Assembly (NCBI GenBank): GCA_036267255.1
Contig: DATAWK010000025.1
Coordinates: forward strand, 121,531 to 185,530
Direction: 5' to 3'
From: DATAWK01 sp036267255
GTDB lineage: Bacteria; Acidobacteriota; Terriglobia; Terriglobales; Acidobacteriaceae
DNA: 64,000 bases
Made by a program: the position numbers and the translations under genes. Shown piece after piece: positions 9,756 through 18,239 of this stretch. The notes under the pieces were generated by a model. It worked only from the letters and a program-made list of their open reading frames with translations, ran no database searches and had not been told where the DNA came from. The first letter of the stretch is position 1. Each line of letters starts with the position of its first letter.

Positions 9756-10421
9756 TCATTTCAATTGGCTTGAGCTACCCTTAGCGCCCATTCGATTTCG
9801 AAAGAACATCGCACGGCGTGGTGCGATTGCATAGTTCAGTTGCACCAGGACAATAAAGGCGATGCTGCAGTACGTGTTCACCACACAGAGCAGCGCGCCG
9901 AATGCATATAGCGACTGGGCATACACGATGCGACGCCGCATGGATCTCCTGACTTCCAATGGCATGCCCTCGTGTAAAAATCCGGACCGAGTTGCATATC
10001 GCCAGCTTATATAGAGAAGCAGGCCAGGAAATACAATATTAGCCCAATAGATCAAGAGAGCCGTGCGATAGGTTATAAACTCTGCCAGCAATCTTGTAGA
10101 AAAAGGCATGATCGAAATCGAAAAGAGAAACGCTATATGAATCCAGGTAAGATCGCGGTTCCCTCTCGAAAAGTAATTGAGCTGCGTCTGTTGTCCTGCC
10201 CAGAAGATACCGAGTGTCAAAAAACTCAAGAGACATGCGACGATTTGAGGGAAAACCAAAATTAAGGCATGTCGCAGCTCGTATTCGCTGTGAACATTTG
10301 CCATCGAAGGAACGTGAAGATCCAACACTAACAACGTCATGGCGACAGCAAAAATGCCATCGCTAAGTGCGGCAAGCCGTTCTAGGTTTTGCCCCTGGAT
10401 TTGGTTGTAGAGCGAGGCCAT
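9756..10421 (-). CDS. TMEM175-like (DUF1211) potassium channel family protein
   Basis: A 221-residue protein with about six membrane segments. The first helix carries the family motif region RLAALSDGIFAVAMTLLVLDL, equivalent to the RxxxFSD signature; here the Phe position is Leu. Bacterial TMEM175 proteins form tetrameric potassium-permeable channels. AAGGAGG directly abuts the ATG at 10421, an unusually short spacing, and no alternative start is obvious. It is divergent from cyaY. Confidence 0.85.
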   Translation of the reverse strand: MASLYNQIQGQNLERLAALSDGIFAVAMTLLVLDLHVPSMANVHSEYELRHALILVFPQIVACLLSFLTLGIFWAGQQTQLNYFSRGNRDLTWIHIAFLFSISIMPFSTRLLAEFITYRTALLIYWANIVFPGLLLYISWRYATRSGFLHEGMPLEVRRSMRRRIVYAQSLYAFGALLCVVNTYCSIAFIVLVQLNYAIAPRRAMFFRNRMGAKGSSSQLK

Positions 10422-10538
10422 CCTCCTTAAATTAGCACGGTAAATGTTGGCGGAAATAAATCCTTGCTGCTTAGCTATAGCTCAAACCGGATCTCGAGAT
10501 TTCTGCGCGGACAGACACAGGCTTGATACACTGTGGCC

Positions 10539-10874
10539 ATGTTGGAAGAGATTGCATTTCGACGCAACGCTGAGAAGGCCATCGAGACTCTCAAAGTGGC
10601 TCTCATTCAGGCTGAGTGCGATGCTGATTTTGAAGTAGAAGAACAGAATGGTGTCCTGAACGTTCTGTTTGAAGACCCGCCGGCAAAGTTTGTCATTACA
10701 CCGAACACCCCCGTACGGCAGATTTGGATCTCCGCCCTCTCAACCAGCTTCAAGCTGGACTGGGACGTAGCTATGCAGGACTTCATTTTCTTGAAAACCG
10801 GCGAATGCCTTAGACCTTTGGTCACACGTCTCATCAACGAACAACTCGGCGATGAGGCTGTTGTTATCCCGTAG
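10539..10874 (+). CDS. cyaY: Frataxin-like iron donor protein CyaY
   Basis: A 111-residue protein matching the CyaY/frataxin fold: an acidic first helix (residues about 1-25), GVLNVLFE, then the signature PVRQIWISALSTSFKLDWD and the late GECLRPLVTRL helix. Frataxins bind iron and modulate Fe-S cluster assembly in the cytoplasm. The ATG at 10539 is preferred over a GTG two codons earlier. A glycosyltransferase gene starts 18 bases after the stop and may be co-transcribed. No isc genes are in the window. Confidence 0.82.
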   Translation: MLEEIAFRRNAEKAIETLKVALIQAECDADFEVEEQNGVLNVLFEDPPAKFVITPNTPVRQIWISALSTSFKLDWDVAMQDFIFLKTGECLRPLVTRLINEQLGDEAVVIP

Positions 10875-10892
10875 TCTGCAGCGCCCAAGCGC

Positions 10893-11657
10893 ATGACGCT
10901 CTCTGTCGCCATCATCACGCACAACGAAGCGGCCAACCTACCTCGCACTCTTGCGAGTATCTTGTGGGCAGACCAGGTCGTTGTCGTGGATGCTCACTCC
11001 ACCGATGCTACCGTTTCTATTGCCCAGGCAGCTGGGGCCCAGGTCTTCTTGCGTGATTGGCAAGGCTTCGCCCTACAAAAAAACTTTGCTATTTCTCAAT
11101 GCACTGGCGACTGGGTACTCTCGCTCGACGCAGATGAAGAAGTCAGCGAAACGCTGGCAAAAGAAATCCAGACTGTGCTGTCAGCCAAAGCCACAGCGGA
11201 TGCCTATTCTTTCCCACGGCGCACCTATTTTCTTGGGCGTGCCTTGTTTCATGGTGGTTATTATCCGGATGCCAAGTTGCGGCTTTTTCGGCGTGGGGCT
11301 GCGACGTTTGAAGATCGTCGTGTGCATGAGTCGATCCAATGCCAGGGAACCACCGGACATCTCCACGGTGACCTGTTGCACTACGCTTACCCTTCATTGG
11401 CTACTTATATTGAGCATATGAATCGCTACAGCACGTTGAGCGCGGAGATACTCATCGAGAAACGTCGCGTCTCGCTGGGTTTGGCTGCATTTGTGTGGAA
11501 CACATTGCTCACCCCAACGGCTACGTTTCTTTATAACTATATTTTTCGTCTTGGATTTCTGGACGGCCGTGAGGGACTTTTATTCCATCTCTACCATTCG
11601 ACGTATGTGAGCTGGAAGTACGCCAAAGCCTGGGATCTCAGTCGAAACAAGGGTTAA
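10893..11657 (+). CDS. Family 2 glycosyltransferase (LPS core WaaE/KdtX-like)
   Basis: A 254-residue GT-A glycosyltransferase. It begins LSVAIITHNEAANL, has the nucleotide-sugar strand VVVDAHSTD, and carries the metal motif SLDADEE at about 78-83 (D79/D81). The short form with a C-terminal FLDGREGLLFH segment resembles the LPS core WaaE/KdtX group, beta-glucosyl or heptosyl-modifying enzymes. The acceptor is unknown. It follows cyaY by 18 bases. Confidence 0.85.
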   Translation: MTLSVAIITHNEAANLPRTLASILWADQVVVVDAHSTDATVSIAQAAGAQVFLRDWQGFALQKNFAISQCTGDWVLSLDADEEVSETLAKEIQTVLSAKATADAYSFPRRTYFLGRALFHGGYYPDAKLRLFRRGAATFEDRRVHESIQCQGTTGHLHGDLLHYAYPSLATYIEHMNRYSTLSAEILIEKRRVSLGLAAFVWNTLLTPTATFLYNYIFRLGFLDGREGLLFHLYHSTYVSWKYAKAWDLSRNKG

Positions 11658-11760
11658 GCACCTTATCGATTCCGGCCTGTTTTATTCCGTTTGCCTACCA
11701 TGCACCTCATACCCTATGCTGAAGGGTTTCTCTGCTCCACATAGCAAGTCGAGGTAAGGT

Positions 11761-13557
11761 ATGGCGCGCACAACAGTTGAAAAACCACCCGAGAGCGGGA
11801 AATCTGCGACGGATGCGGTGCGCCATCCATCGTCATCCGAGAAACGCTGGACCGATGAGACGCTCGCGCCAACACTCAAGAAAACACCAGAGCAACCGAT
11901 TGGCGCTTTCACGGGAACGAATCTTAGTCCTGACGGCACAGCGCGGTTCACCTCCATTTCCGGCGTGCCTGTGAACCGCTTGTATACGTCAGCCGATCTG
12001 CCTGCTGACTGGGACGAGCACTCGGATCAATACCTGGGCCAGCCTGGCCAGCCACCCTACACACGTGGCATTCATGCAACTGGCTATCGCGGCAAACTCT
12101 GGACTATGCGACAATTTTCCGGATTCGCCACACCGGAAGAGACAAATCAACGCTATCAATATCTGCTGGCCAATGGCGGCGGCGGTTTATCTGTTGCCTT
12201 TGATCTGCCTACATTGATGGGATATGACTCTGACCACCCAAACAGTGAAGGCGAGGTTGGCAAGTGTGGCGTGGCCATTGACTCTCTGGAAGATATGGAG
12301 ATTCTCTTCTCCGGCATTGATCTCGAAAAGACCACGGTCTCGATGACCATCAATTCTCCAGCCAGCGTGCTGTGGGCAATGTATCTCGTGGTTGCGGAAA
12401 AACAGGGGGCCGATTGGAAAAAAATCTCCGGCACTCTGCAAAACGACATTCTGAAGGAATATATTGCGCAAAAAGAATACATCTATCCCCCTGCCCCTTC
12501 GATGCGTCTGGTCATCGATACCTTCGAGTTTGGCTCCCTCTTCACTCCACGCTTCAATCCAATTTCCATCTCTGGCTATCACATTCGCGAGGCCGGTTCG
12601 ACGGCCCTGCAGGAGTTGGCATTCACGATCTATGACGGTGTCGAGTATATCGAGTGGGCACTCCGGCGCGGGCTGAATGTCGACGATTTTGCACCGCGAC
12701 TCAGCTTCTTTTTTAATTCGCACAATGACTTTTTTGAAGAGATTGCCAAGTTCCGCGCTTCACGCAAGATTTGGTATCACCTGATGACCGATCGTTTCCA
12801 CGCGAAAAATACTCGATCACAGCTCATGCGCTTTCATACGCAGACTGCAGGGGTTTCTCTGACAGCCCAACAACCCATGAACAATATCGCACGCGTGGCC
12901 ATACAAGCTCTCGCAGCGGTGCTTGGCGGGACACAATCGCTGCATACGGATTCCTACGACGAAGCTCTTGCGTTGCCCACGGAAGACGCAGCGCGCATAG
13001 CATTGCGCACGCAACAGATCATCGCCTATGAGTCCGGCGTGGCGCAAACCGTCGACCCTTTCGGAGGTTCTTATTTCATCGAAAATCTGACATTGAAGAT
13101 GGAACAAGGCGCCTTTGAATACTTCGCCAAGCTGGATGCAATGGGCGGCATGGTACGTGCGATCGAGCAGGGATTTCCGCAGAAGGAAATTGCCGAATCC
13201 AGCTATCAATACCAGCGCGCCGTCGAAGCAAAAGAAAAAATCATTGTCGGAGTGAATGATTTTTCTGTAGATGAGGCCTCGACAAAAATTCTCTATATTG
13301 ACGAGTCCGTGCGCGAAGGGCAAATCGCAAAGCTGCGCCTCCTAAGATCCCGGCGATCTCAGGAGGCTGTCGATCATACCCTTGCCGCTCTGCGGAAAGT
13401 TGCAGCTATGGATCCGCTGGCATTGCCAGGGCACATCTCCGAAGCCAATACCATGCCCTATATTCTGGACTGCGTTCGCGCCTATGCAACGGTTGGCGAA
13501 ATATGTGAAGCGCTGCGAGAAATTTATGGAACCTATGAGGAATCCAGCTGGACGTAA
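11761..13557 (+). CDS. B12-dependent acyl-CoA mutase large subunit, isobutyryl-CoA-mutase-like
   Basis: A 598-residue TIM-barrel substrate subunit of the methylmalonyl-CoA mutase superfamily. Landmarks are LWTMRQFSGF, GGGGLSVAFDLPTLMGYDSD, RFHTQTAGVSLTAQQPMNN and GGTQSLHTDSYDEAL. Two pocket residues are informative. F119 stands where methylmalonyl-CoA mutase has Tyr (Y89 in the Propionibacterium enzyme), and Q237 stands where it has the carboxylate-binding Arg (R207). The 118-residue spacing is identical. Phe/Gln is the pattern of isobutyryl-CoA mutase (IcmA F80/Q198). The B12 domain is the next gene, 18 bases on. The predicted reaction is carbon-skeleton rearrangement of isobutyryl/n-butyryl-CoA or a related acyl-CoA. 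Confidence 0.9.
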   Translation: MARTTVEKPPESGKSATDAVRHPSSSEKRWTDETLAPTLKKTPEQPIGAFTGTNLSPDGTARFTSISGVPVNRLYTSADLPADWDEHSDQYLGQPGQPPYTRGIHATGYRGKLWTMRQFSGFATPEETNQRYQYLLANGGGGLSVAFDLPTLMGYDSDHPNSEGEVGKCGVAIDSLEDMEILFSGIDLEKTTVSMTINSPASVLWAMYLVVAEKQGADWKKISGTLQNDILKEYIAQKEYIYPPAPSMRLVIDTFEFGSLFTPRFNPISISGYHIREAGSTALQELAFTIYDGVEYIEWALRRGLNVDDFAPRLSFFFNSHNDFFEEIAKFRASRKIWYHLMTDRFHAKNTRSQLMRFHTQTAGVSLTAQQPMNNIARVAIQALAAVLGGTQSLHTDSYDEALALPTEDAARIALRTQQIIAYESGVAQTVDPFGGSYFIENLTLKMEQGAFEYFAKLDAMGGMVRAIEQGFPQKEIAESSYQYQRAVEAKEKIIVGVNDFSVDEASTKILYIDESVREGQIAKLRLLRSRRSQEAVDHTLAALRKVAAMDPLALPGHISEANTMPYILDCVRAYATVGEICEALREIYGTYEESSWT

Positions 13558-13575
13558 GATGGAGATGTACTCAGG

Positions 13576-14013
13576 ATGATGGAATCCACGAAGATGCCCC
13601 AGGATATTTTGCCAATCCGAGTTTTGGTCGCCAAGCCTGGCCTGGACGGCCATGATCGTGGCGCAAAAGTAATTGCCCGCGCCTTGCGCGATGCCGGCAT
13701 GGAGGTCATCTATACAGGGCTACGCCAGACACCGGAAATGATCGTCCATGCGGCCATTCAGGAAGACGTTCAGTGCATCGGCCTTAGCATACTCTCCGGT
13801 GCACATAATGCCATCGTGCCGCGCATCATGGCTCTATTGAAAGAGAATGGCATCGACGACATTCTGGTCATTCTTGGCGGAACGATTCCCGATCAGGACA
13901 TTGCGTTTCTGAAGGAACAGGGCGTCGCTGCCATCTTTGGCCCCGGCACACCGCTCGAAACAACCGTTGAGTTTATCCGTAAGAATGCCAAGCCACGGGA
14001 TGTGGCTGCGTAA
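13576..14013 (+). CDS. Cobalamin-binding small subunit of the acyl-CoA mutase
   Basis: A 145-residue B12-binding domain. VLVAKPGLDGHDRGAKVIAR contains the DxHxxG motif whose His coordinates cobalt. SILSGAH and LGGTIPDQD correspond to the SxL and GG loops that hold the nucleotide tail. It is the partner of the large subunit just upstream, making a split enzyme like IcmA/IcmB rather than a fused mutase. No MeaB/ArgK-type chaperone gene lies nearby. ATG ATG at the start makes M1 or M2 equally plausible. Confidence 0.93.
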   Translation: MMESTKMPQDILPIRVLVAKPGLDGHDRGAKVIARALRDAGMEVIYTGLRQTPEMIVHAAIQEDVQCIGLSILSGAHNAIVPRIMALLKENGIDDILVILGGTIPDQDIAFLKEQGVAAIFGPGTPLETTVEFIRKNAKPRDVAA

Positions 14014-14026
14014 TGAGAACCACGGC

Positions 14027-14578
14027 TTAACAACGCAGATCATTTCTCACTCGACGGAATGCGTCGACGTAATTTTGCGGCAATGACCTTTTTTTAAGAT
14101 TGCGATCGGTAATGACATGCGTCGTTTCCCCTTCCGATAGCAATGTGCGATCGCTGACGCGCAAAACACGATAACGAAACTTCAAAACAAACCTGCGCAG
14201 CGCAGCAATCTCCGTTTCAATTAGCAATTCATCATCATATCTTGCCGGCGATTTATAGCGGCAATTCGCTTCCACAACAACAATGTGGCAATCGTCCTCT
14301 GATTCCATCCGCTTGTAATCGAAACCGAGTTGTCGCATCAACTCCACCCTGCCAATTTCAAACCAAACCAGATAATTGGCGTGATACACCACGCCCATCT
14401 GATCCGTCTCCGCATAACGCACACGGACACGCGTCTCCCCATGTCCAATATTTAGATGTGCTGCACTCTTCGTGTCGCTACTATCCATGATGTCTGCACT
14501 CTTCTCATCATAAAGATCGAATGATATGGGTTGAAGCAGGATATATTTCGGCTTTCCTGTCTGGCATCCATTGGGCAT
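14027..14578 (-). CDS. YbgC-type 4-hydroxybenzoyl-CoA thioesterase family (hotdog) protein
   Basis: A 183-residue frame with a single hotdog domain. VRYAETDQMGVVYHANYLVWFE is the YbgC signature, with the catalytic Asp in ETD. It probably hydrolyses an acyl-CoA or acyl-ACP. Its ATG at 14578 directly abuts the stop of the enoyl-CoA hydratase gene, suggesting coupling. The first 30-40 residues precede the conserved domain, so an internal ATG at 14488 (153 residues) is a possible true start. It is the last gene of the minus-strand acyl-CoA cluster. Confidence 0.87.
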   Translation of the reverse strand: MPNGCQTGKPKYILLQPISFDLYDEKSADIMDSSDTKSAAHLNIGHGETRVRVRYAETDQMGVVYHANYLVWFEIGRVELMRQLGFDYKRMESEDDCHIVVVEANCRYKSPARYDDELLIETEIAALRRFVLKFRYRVLRVSDRTLLSEGETTHVITDRNLKKRSLPQNYVDAFRRVRNDLRC

Positions 14579-15370
14579 CTATTTCTTTTTGCGCGACGGC
14601 CAATCGGGCGTGCGTTTTTCAAGAAATGCTGCAACCCCTTCGTAAAAATCTCCGGTAGAGCGAGCAATTGCATTCCCTTCTATGGCAAATTGCAACTCGC
14701 GATCCAGCCTGTCTTTTGCGTGAGAAGAAAGCAGCTTCTTGGTTGCACGTAAAGATTCTGGGCTGTTCAGCAAGAGCGACTGTGCCAATTGAACAGCGCG
14801 CGGCATTAACTCCGCCTCTTCCAGAATTTCATTGACGAGGCCCATCTGTTTTGCTTCCGGAGCCTTTATTAGGCGTCCCGTCAGCAACAGGTCGCGTGCC
14901 TGCTTCTCTCCTATTTGCGGCACTAGAAATGAAGATACGATCGCCGGGACAAAGCCGATACGCACCTCAGTGAATCCAAACTTTGCTTCGGGCACCGACA
15001 GTGTGAAATCGCAAATGGTGGCCAGGCCCATGCCACCGGCGATGGCCGCTCCGTTGACTGCCGCAATGGTTGGCAGCGGTAGATCGTAGAGTGCGCGAAA
15101 CAGCCTCCCGATACGCGCTGAATCTTCCCGATGGTCTGCCGATGATTTCGTATTTAACGATCGCAGATGATCCAAATCCAGCCCTGCACAGAAGGCTGCT
15201 CCAGTCCCGGTCAGAATCATCACACCCGAAGATCGCTTTCCTGCCTGCTCCAGCACATGCAGCAACTCGTCAATCAGTTCCGGATTCAGGGCATTGCGCC
15301 GCTCCGGACGATTCATCGTCACGGTGATCACGTCTTCGGCTTCCCGAACCTGCAATGCGTTGTATGTCAT
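14579..15370 (-). CDS. Enoyl-CoA hydratase/isomerase family, probable methylglutaconyl-CoA hydratase
   Basis: A 263-residue crotonase. The oxyanion-hole loops are GAAFCAGLDLDHL and AAVNGAAIAGGMGLA, and the second acid region is FTEVRIGFVPAIVSSFL. The first catalytic Glu of mammalian crotonase (in GGCE) is Gly here. The EVRIG-x-x-PA-V-S pattern is like LiuC-type methylglutaconyl-CoA hydratases. Its place between an HMG-CoA lyase and a thioesterase gene, downstream of an acyl-CoA carboxyltransferase, supports the leucine pathway step 3-methylglutaconyl-CoA to HMG-CoA. Specificity is inferred from context. Confidence 0.85.
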   Translation of the reverse strand: MTYNALQVREAEDVITVTMNRPERRNALNPELIDELLHVLEQAGKRSSGVMILTGTGAAFCAGLDLDHLRSLNTKSSADHREDSARIGRLFRALYDLPLPTIAAVNGAAIAGGMGLATICDFTLSVPEAKFGFTEVRIGFVPAIVSSFLVPQIGEKQARDLLLTGRLIKAPEAKQMGLVNEILEEAELMPRAVQLAQSLLLNSPESLRATKKLLSSHAKDRLDRELQFAIEGNAIARSTGDFYEGVAAFLEKRTPDWPSRKKK

Positions 15371-15453
15371 GTGGCTCTTCTACTTCTTTCGATGGCAACT
15401 ACACAATCTTACGGGAGATTGGATGAAAGTCATGCGACACGCATTTAACAATG

Positions 15454-16329
15454 CTAGTGCGCGGTTGGGCCGTACTTTGCAGCGATAGTTTCCGTCGCCG
15501 CAGCCAACCCATCCAGCGGTTGCAGTTTTGGCAGCGTTGCTCCGGCATCTCTCAGTGCTTCCAAAGCGGTCTCCGTGGCGACATTCCCGATGAGCGCGTC
15601 CTGCGCAAAAGGACATCCTCCCAATCCACGAATTGCCATATCGAACCGCCTGCATCCGGCGCTATATGCGGCCACCACCTTCTCGGCAACCTGTTCTGGC
15701 CGGGCATGCAGATGCACTCCAATTTCAACGCCCTTCTGCGTCTCCAGCACCGCGGAGACAAGCCGCTGCACCGTAATTGCATCCGCCATGCCGACTGTAT
15801 CCGCCAGAGATATCTGCGTAGCACCCATCTCAACCAGCAAACTGCAGCCTTCGATGACTTCCTCTTCGCTCCACACATCCCCATACGGATTGCCAAAGGC
15901 CATGGAGATATACACTACAACACCGAGTCCTGCTCGATACGCCTGTGTGCTGACCGCTTCCAGCACATCCAAGGACTCTTCCGGTGTCTGGTGCTGATTG
16001 CGTTGCAGAAATGTTGGCGAGATAGAGTAAGGAAATCCCAGGGTCTGGACTGCCTCCGTCGCAATGGCGCGCTCCGTTCCCTTGGCATTCACCACAATGC
16101 CAATAATCTCAACATCGTCCGGTGGATCAAGGAATGCCAGTACCTGTTCGGAATCTGCCATCTGGGGTACGGCCTTTGGGGAGACAAAAGAGACCGCATC
16201 GATGTGCCGAAAGCCCGCGGCCACCAACGTACGCAGATAGTCCGCCTTGATCTCCTCCGGAATGACCTTTGGCAATCCCTGCCACGCATCGCGTGGACAC
16301 TCGATGATTTTAATTGTTTGCGAGTCCAT
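15454..16329 (-). CDS. Hydroxymethylglutaryl-CoA lyase family protein
   Basis: A 291-residue TIM-barrel enzyme of the DRE-TIM family. The P12-R13-D14 triad sits in IIECPRDAWQGLP, with SFVSPKAVPQMAD as the second loop. The metal-binding HLH (typically HxH) and the mobile-loop cysteine in GLGGCPFA complete the lyase signature, and NVATE follows as usual. It cleaves HMG-CoA to acetoacetate and acetyl-CoA, the last step of leucine degradation. The first motif reads CPRDAWQG instead of the common GPRDGLQN, a divergent version. It lies 52 bases from the carboxyltransferase gene. Confidence 0.88.
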   Translation of the reverse strand: MDSQTIKIIECPRDAWQGLPKVIPEEIKADYLRTLVAAGFRHIDAVSFVSPKAVPQMADSEQVLAFLDPPDDVEIIGIVVNAKGTERAIATEAVQTLGFPYSISPTFLQRNQHQTPEESLDVLEAVSTQAYRAGLGVVVYISMAFGNPYGDVWSEEEVIEGCSLLVEMGATQISLADTVGMADAITVQRLVSAVLETQKGVEIGVHLHARPEQVAEKVVAAYSAGCRRFDMAIRGLGGCPFAQDALIGNVATETALEALRDAGATLPKLQPLDGLAAATETIAAKYGPTAH

Positions 16330-16381
16330 GCTTTTCCAGTCGTAAAAAATCTCGCCACCGCATCGCTGATTTCAAGGTGCC

Positions 16382-18103
16382 TTACGTCTGCAATATACCG
16401 GGATGAAATTGCGGCACATCGGGATTCAGGGAAGCAGCTTCCAGCGCCATCATGAGCACATCACGCGTTGCCGTCGGGTCGATGATCGCATCTACCCATA
16501 ATCGGGCGGCGGCGTAGCGTGGATCTGCCTGCGTGTCGTAGGTTGCCTTGATCGACTCATGCAATTCCTTTTTCTCGGTATCGCTCAAAACTTTCCCACC
16601 GCGTTCCAACTGTTTGATCTTGACTTCCACCAGTGTGTTTGCTGCTGACGCTCCGCTCATCACCGCGTAGCGTGCCGTGGGCCAAGCAAAGATAAAGCGT
16701 GGATCGTACGCCTTCCCGCACATGGCGTAGTTCCCTGCTCCAAACGAACCTCCAATAATCACAGATATCTTCGGCACCACACTGTTCGAAACTGCGGACA
16801 CCATTTTTGCACCAGAACGGATAATTCCGTTCCACTCTGCATCCCGACCCACCATAAAACCATTGACGTCATGCAGAAAAATCAGCGGAATTAAATTTTG
16901 ATTGCAATCCATGATGAATCGAGCAGCCTTGTCAGCAGATTCGGGATAGATGACGCCGCCAAACTCCATGCGCTTGTCTCCGGCATGACTAATCTGCTGC
17001 TGATGCGTCTTCTGGTTGGCCACAATACCGACGGCATAGCCGCCAATGCGCGCATAACCACAAAGCAGCGTGCGCCCGTAGTCCGGCTTGTATTCGTCGA
17101 ACCGCGAACCATCGACGAGCCTTGCAATGATTGCGTGCATGTCATAACTGTTGGTCGAGGCTTTAGCCGGATCGGGATGCAGCAGGCCCAGCAAATCTTC
17201 GGCTGGATACTTTGGTGCATCTTTCACTGGATCGAACGGCGCACGATCAAAAGGTGCTCCCGCGCGATGACCGAGTCGCGATACCAGCGAACGCAAACGT
17301 GCGAGACAGAGATGGTCATTCGGTTCTTTGAAGTCGACCGTGCCGGAAATCTCCGCGTGCATGGTCGCGCCACCGAGTTCTTCCGCTGTATTTTTCTGCC
17401 CAATGGCCGCCTGCACCAGCGCTGGCCCAGCCAGAAAGAGTCCGCTACCCTCGGTCATCAGAACATGGTCCGTCATTACTGGTAGGTAAGCGCCACCCGC
17501 CACGCACATGCCCATGATGGCGGTGATCTGCGGAATGCCCCGCGCCGACATCACAGCATTGTTGCGGAAGACGCGGCCAAAATCATCCTGATCGGGAAAA
17601 ACATCTTCCTGTAGCGGCAAAAACACGCCTGAGGAGTCGACCAGATAAATCGTCGGAATATGATTTTCCAATGCGATGCGCTGCGCACGCAGCACCTTCT
17701 TGGCTGTCATTGGGAAAAATGCGCCAGCCTTCACTGTGGCGTCGTTGGCGATGACCATCACCAACCGACCATGCACGCGCCCCAGGCCTGTCACAACGCC
17801 AGCAGACGGTGCGCCACCCCATTCCTCGTACATGCCGTAAGCGGCATAGAGTGCCAGTTCGTGAAAAGGCGCGTCCGTATCCAGCAGCAGATCCAACCGC
17901 TCGCGAACGGTCAGCCGATGCTTGGCGTGTTGCGCCTCGATGGCCTTCGCGCCGCCACCCTGCTGGATGGTCGCCTGCTCCTGCTGCAACTGGCCCAGCA
18001 AGATACGCAATGCGTTGACGTTCGTATTGAAACGCTCGCTCTTCGTATCAAGAGCGCTCGAAAGAATGTTCGGCAGTGGGTCTTGCGTGCTGTTCTCTGG
18101 CAT
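16382..18103 (-). CDS. Acyl-CoA carboxylase carboxyltransferase (beta) subunit, methylcrotonyl-CoA carboxylase-like
   Basis: A 573-residue carboxyltransferase from the ATG at 18103; the frame is open beyond it to 18316 but shows no conserved sequence there. Two crotonase-like lobes are visible, with YLVDSSGVFLPLQEDVFPD, CVAGGAYLPVMTD and FLAGPALVQAA in the first. The second has GYARIGGYAVGIVANQ, FLHDVNGFMVG and GGSFGAGNYAMCG. The VFPD and AGGAY segments are typical of MCC beta. It would carboxylate methylcrotonyl-CoA with a biotinylated alpha subunit, but no biotin carboxylase gene is in the window. No clear ribosome site is seen, so the exact start is uncertain (18136 is an alternative). Confidence 0.88.
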   Translation of the reverse strand: MPENSTQDPLPNILSSALDTKSERFNTNVNALRILLGQLQQEQATIQQGGGAKAIEAQHAKHRLTVRERLDLLLDTDAPFHELALYAAYGMYEEWGGAPSAGVVTGLGRVHGRLVMVIANDATVKAGAFFPMTAKKVLRAQRIALENHIPTIYLVDSSGVFLPLQEDVFPDQDDFGRVFRNNAVMSARGIPQITAIMGMCVAGGAYLPVMTDHVLMTEGSGLFLAGPALVQAAIGQKNTAEELGGATMHAEISGTVDFKEPNDHLCLARLRSLVSRLGHRAGAPFDRAPFDPVKDAPKYPAEDLLGLLHPDPAKASTNSYDMHAIIARLVDGSRFDEYKPDYGRTLLCGYARIGGYAVGIVANQKTHQQQISHAGDKRMEFGGVIYPESADKAARFIMDCNQNLIPLIFLHDVNGFMVGRDAEWNGIIRSGAKMVSAVSNSVVPKISVIIGGSFGAGNYAMCGKAYDPRFIFAWPTARYAVMSGASAANTLVEVKIKQLERGGKVLSDTEKKELHESIKATYDTQADPRYAAARLWVDAIIDPTATRDVLMMALEAASLNPDVPQFHPGILQT

Positions 18104-18179
18104 GGGCAAATGGAAAAACGTGAGACTGCCCAGCATAGACCAGCGACGAGTTAGGAGCAAATGGGCTGCAATGTATCGT

Positions 18180-18228
18180 AAAAAAGAACACCTACCTTTT
18201 GTCTGACAAAAGGTAGGTGTTCTTTTTT
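18180..18228 (-). terminator. Strong intrinsic terminator after aqpZ
   Basis: A perfect 23-bp stem (18180-18202 with 18206-18228) closes a 3-base loop. Both ends are runs of six A or T, so it can terminate in either direction. It lies 11 bases beyond the aquaporin stop on the minus strand and separates it from the carboxyltransferase gene. No gene reads into it from the plus strand. Confidence 0.9.
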
Positions 18229-18239
18229 CTAAATAGGTC

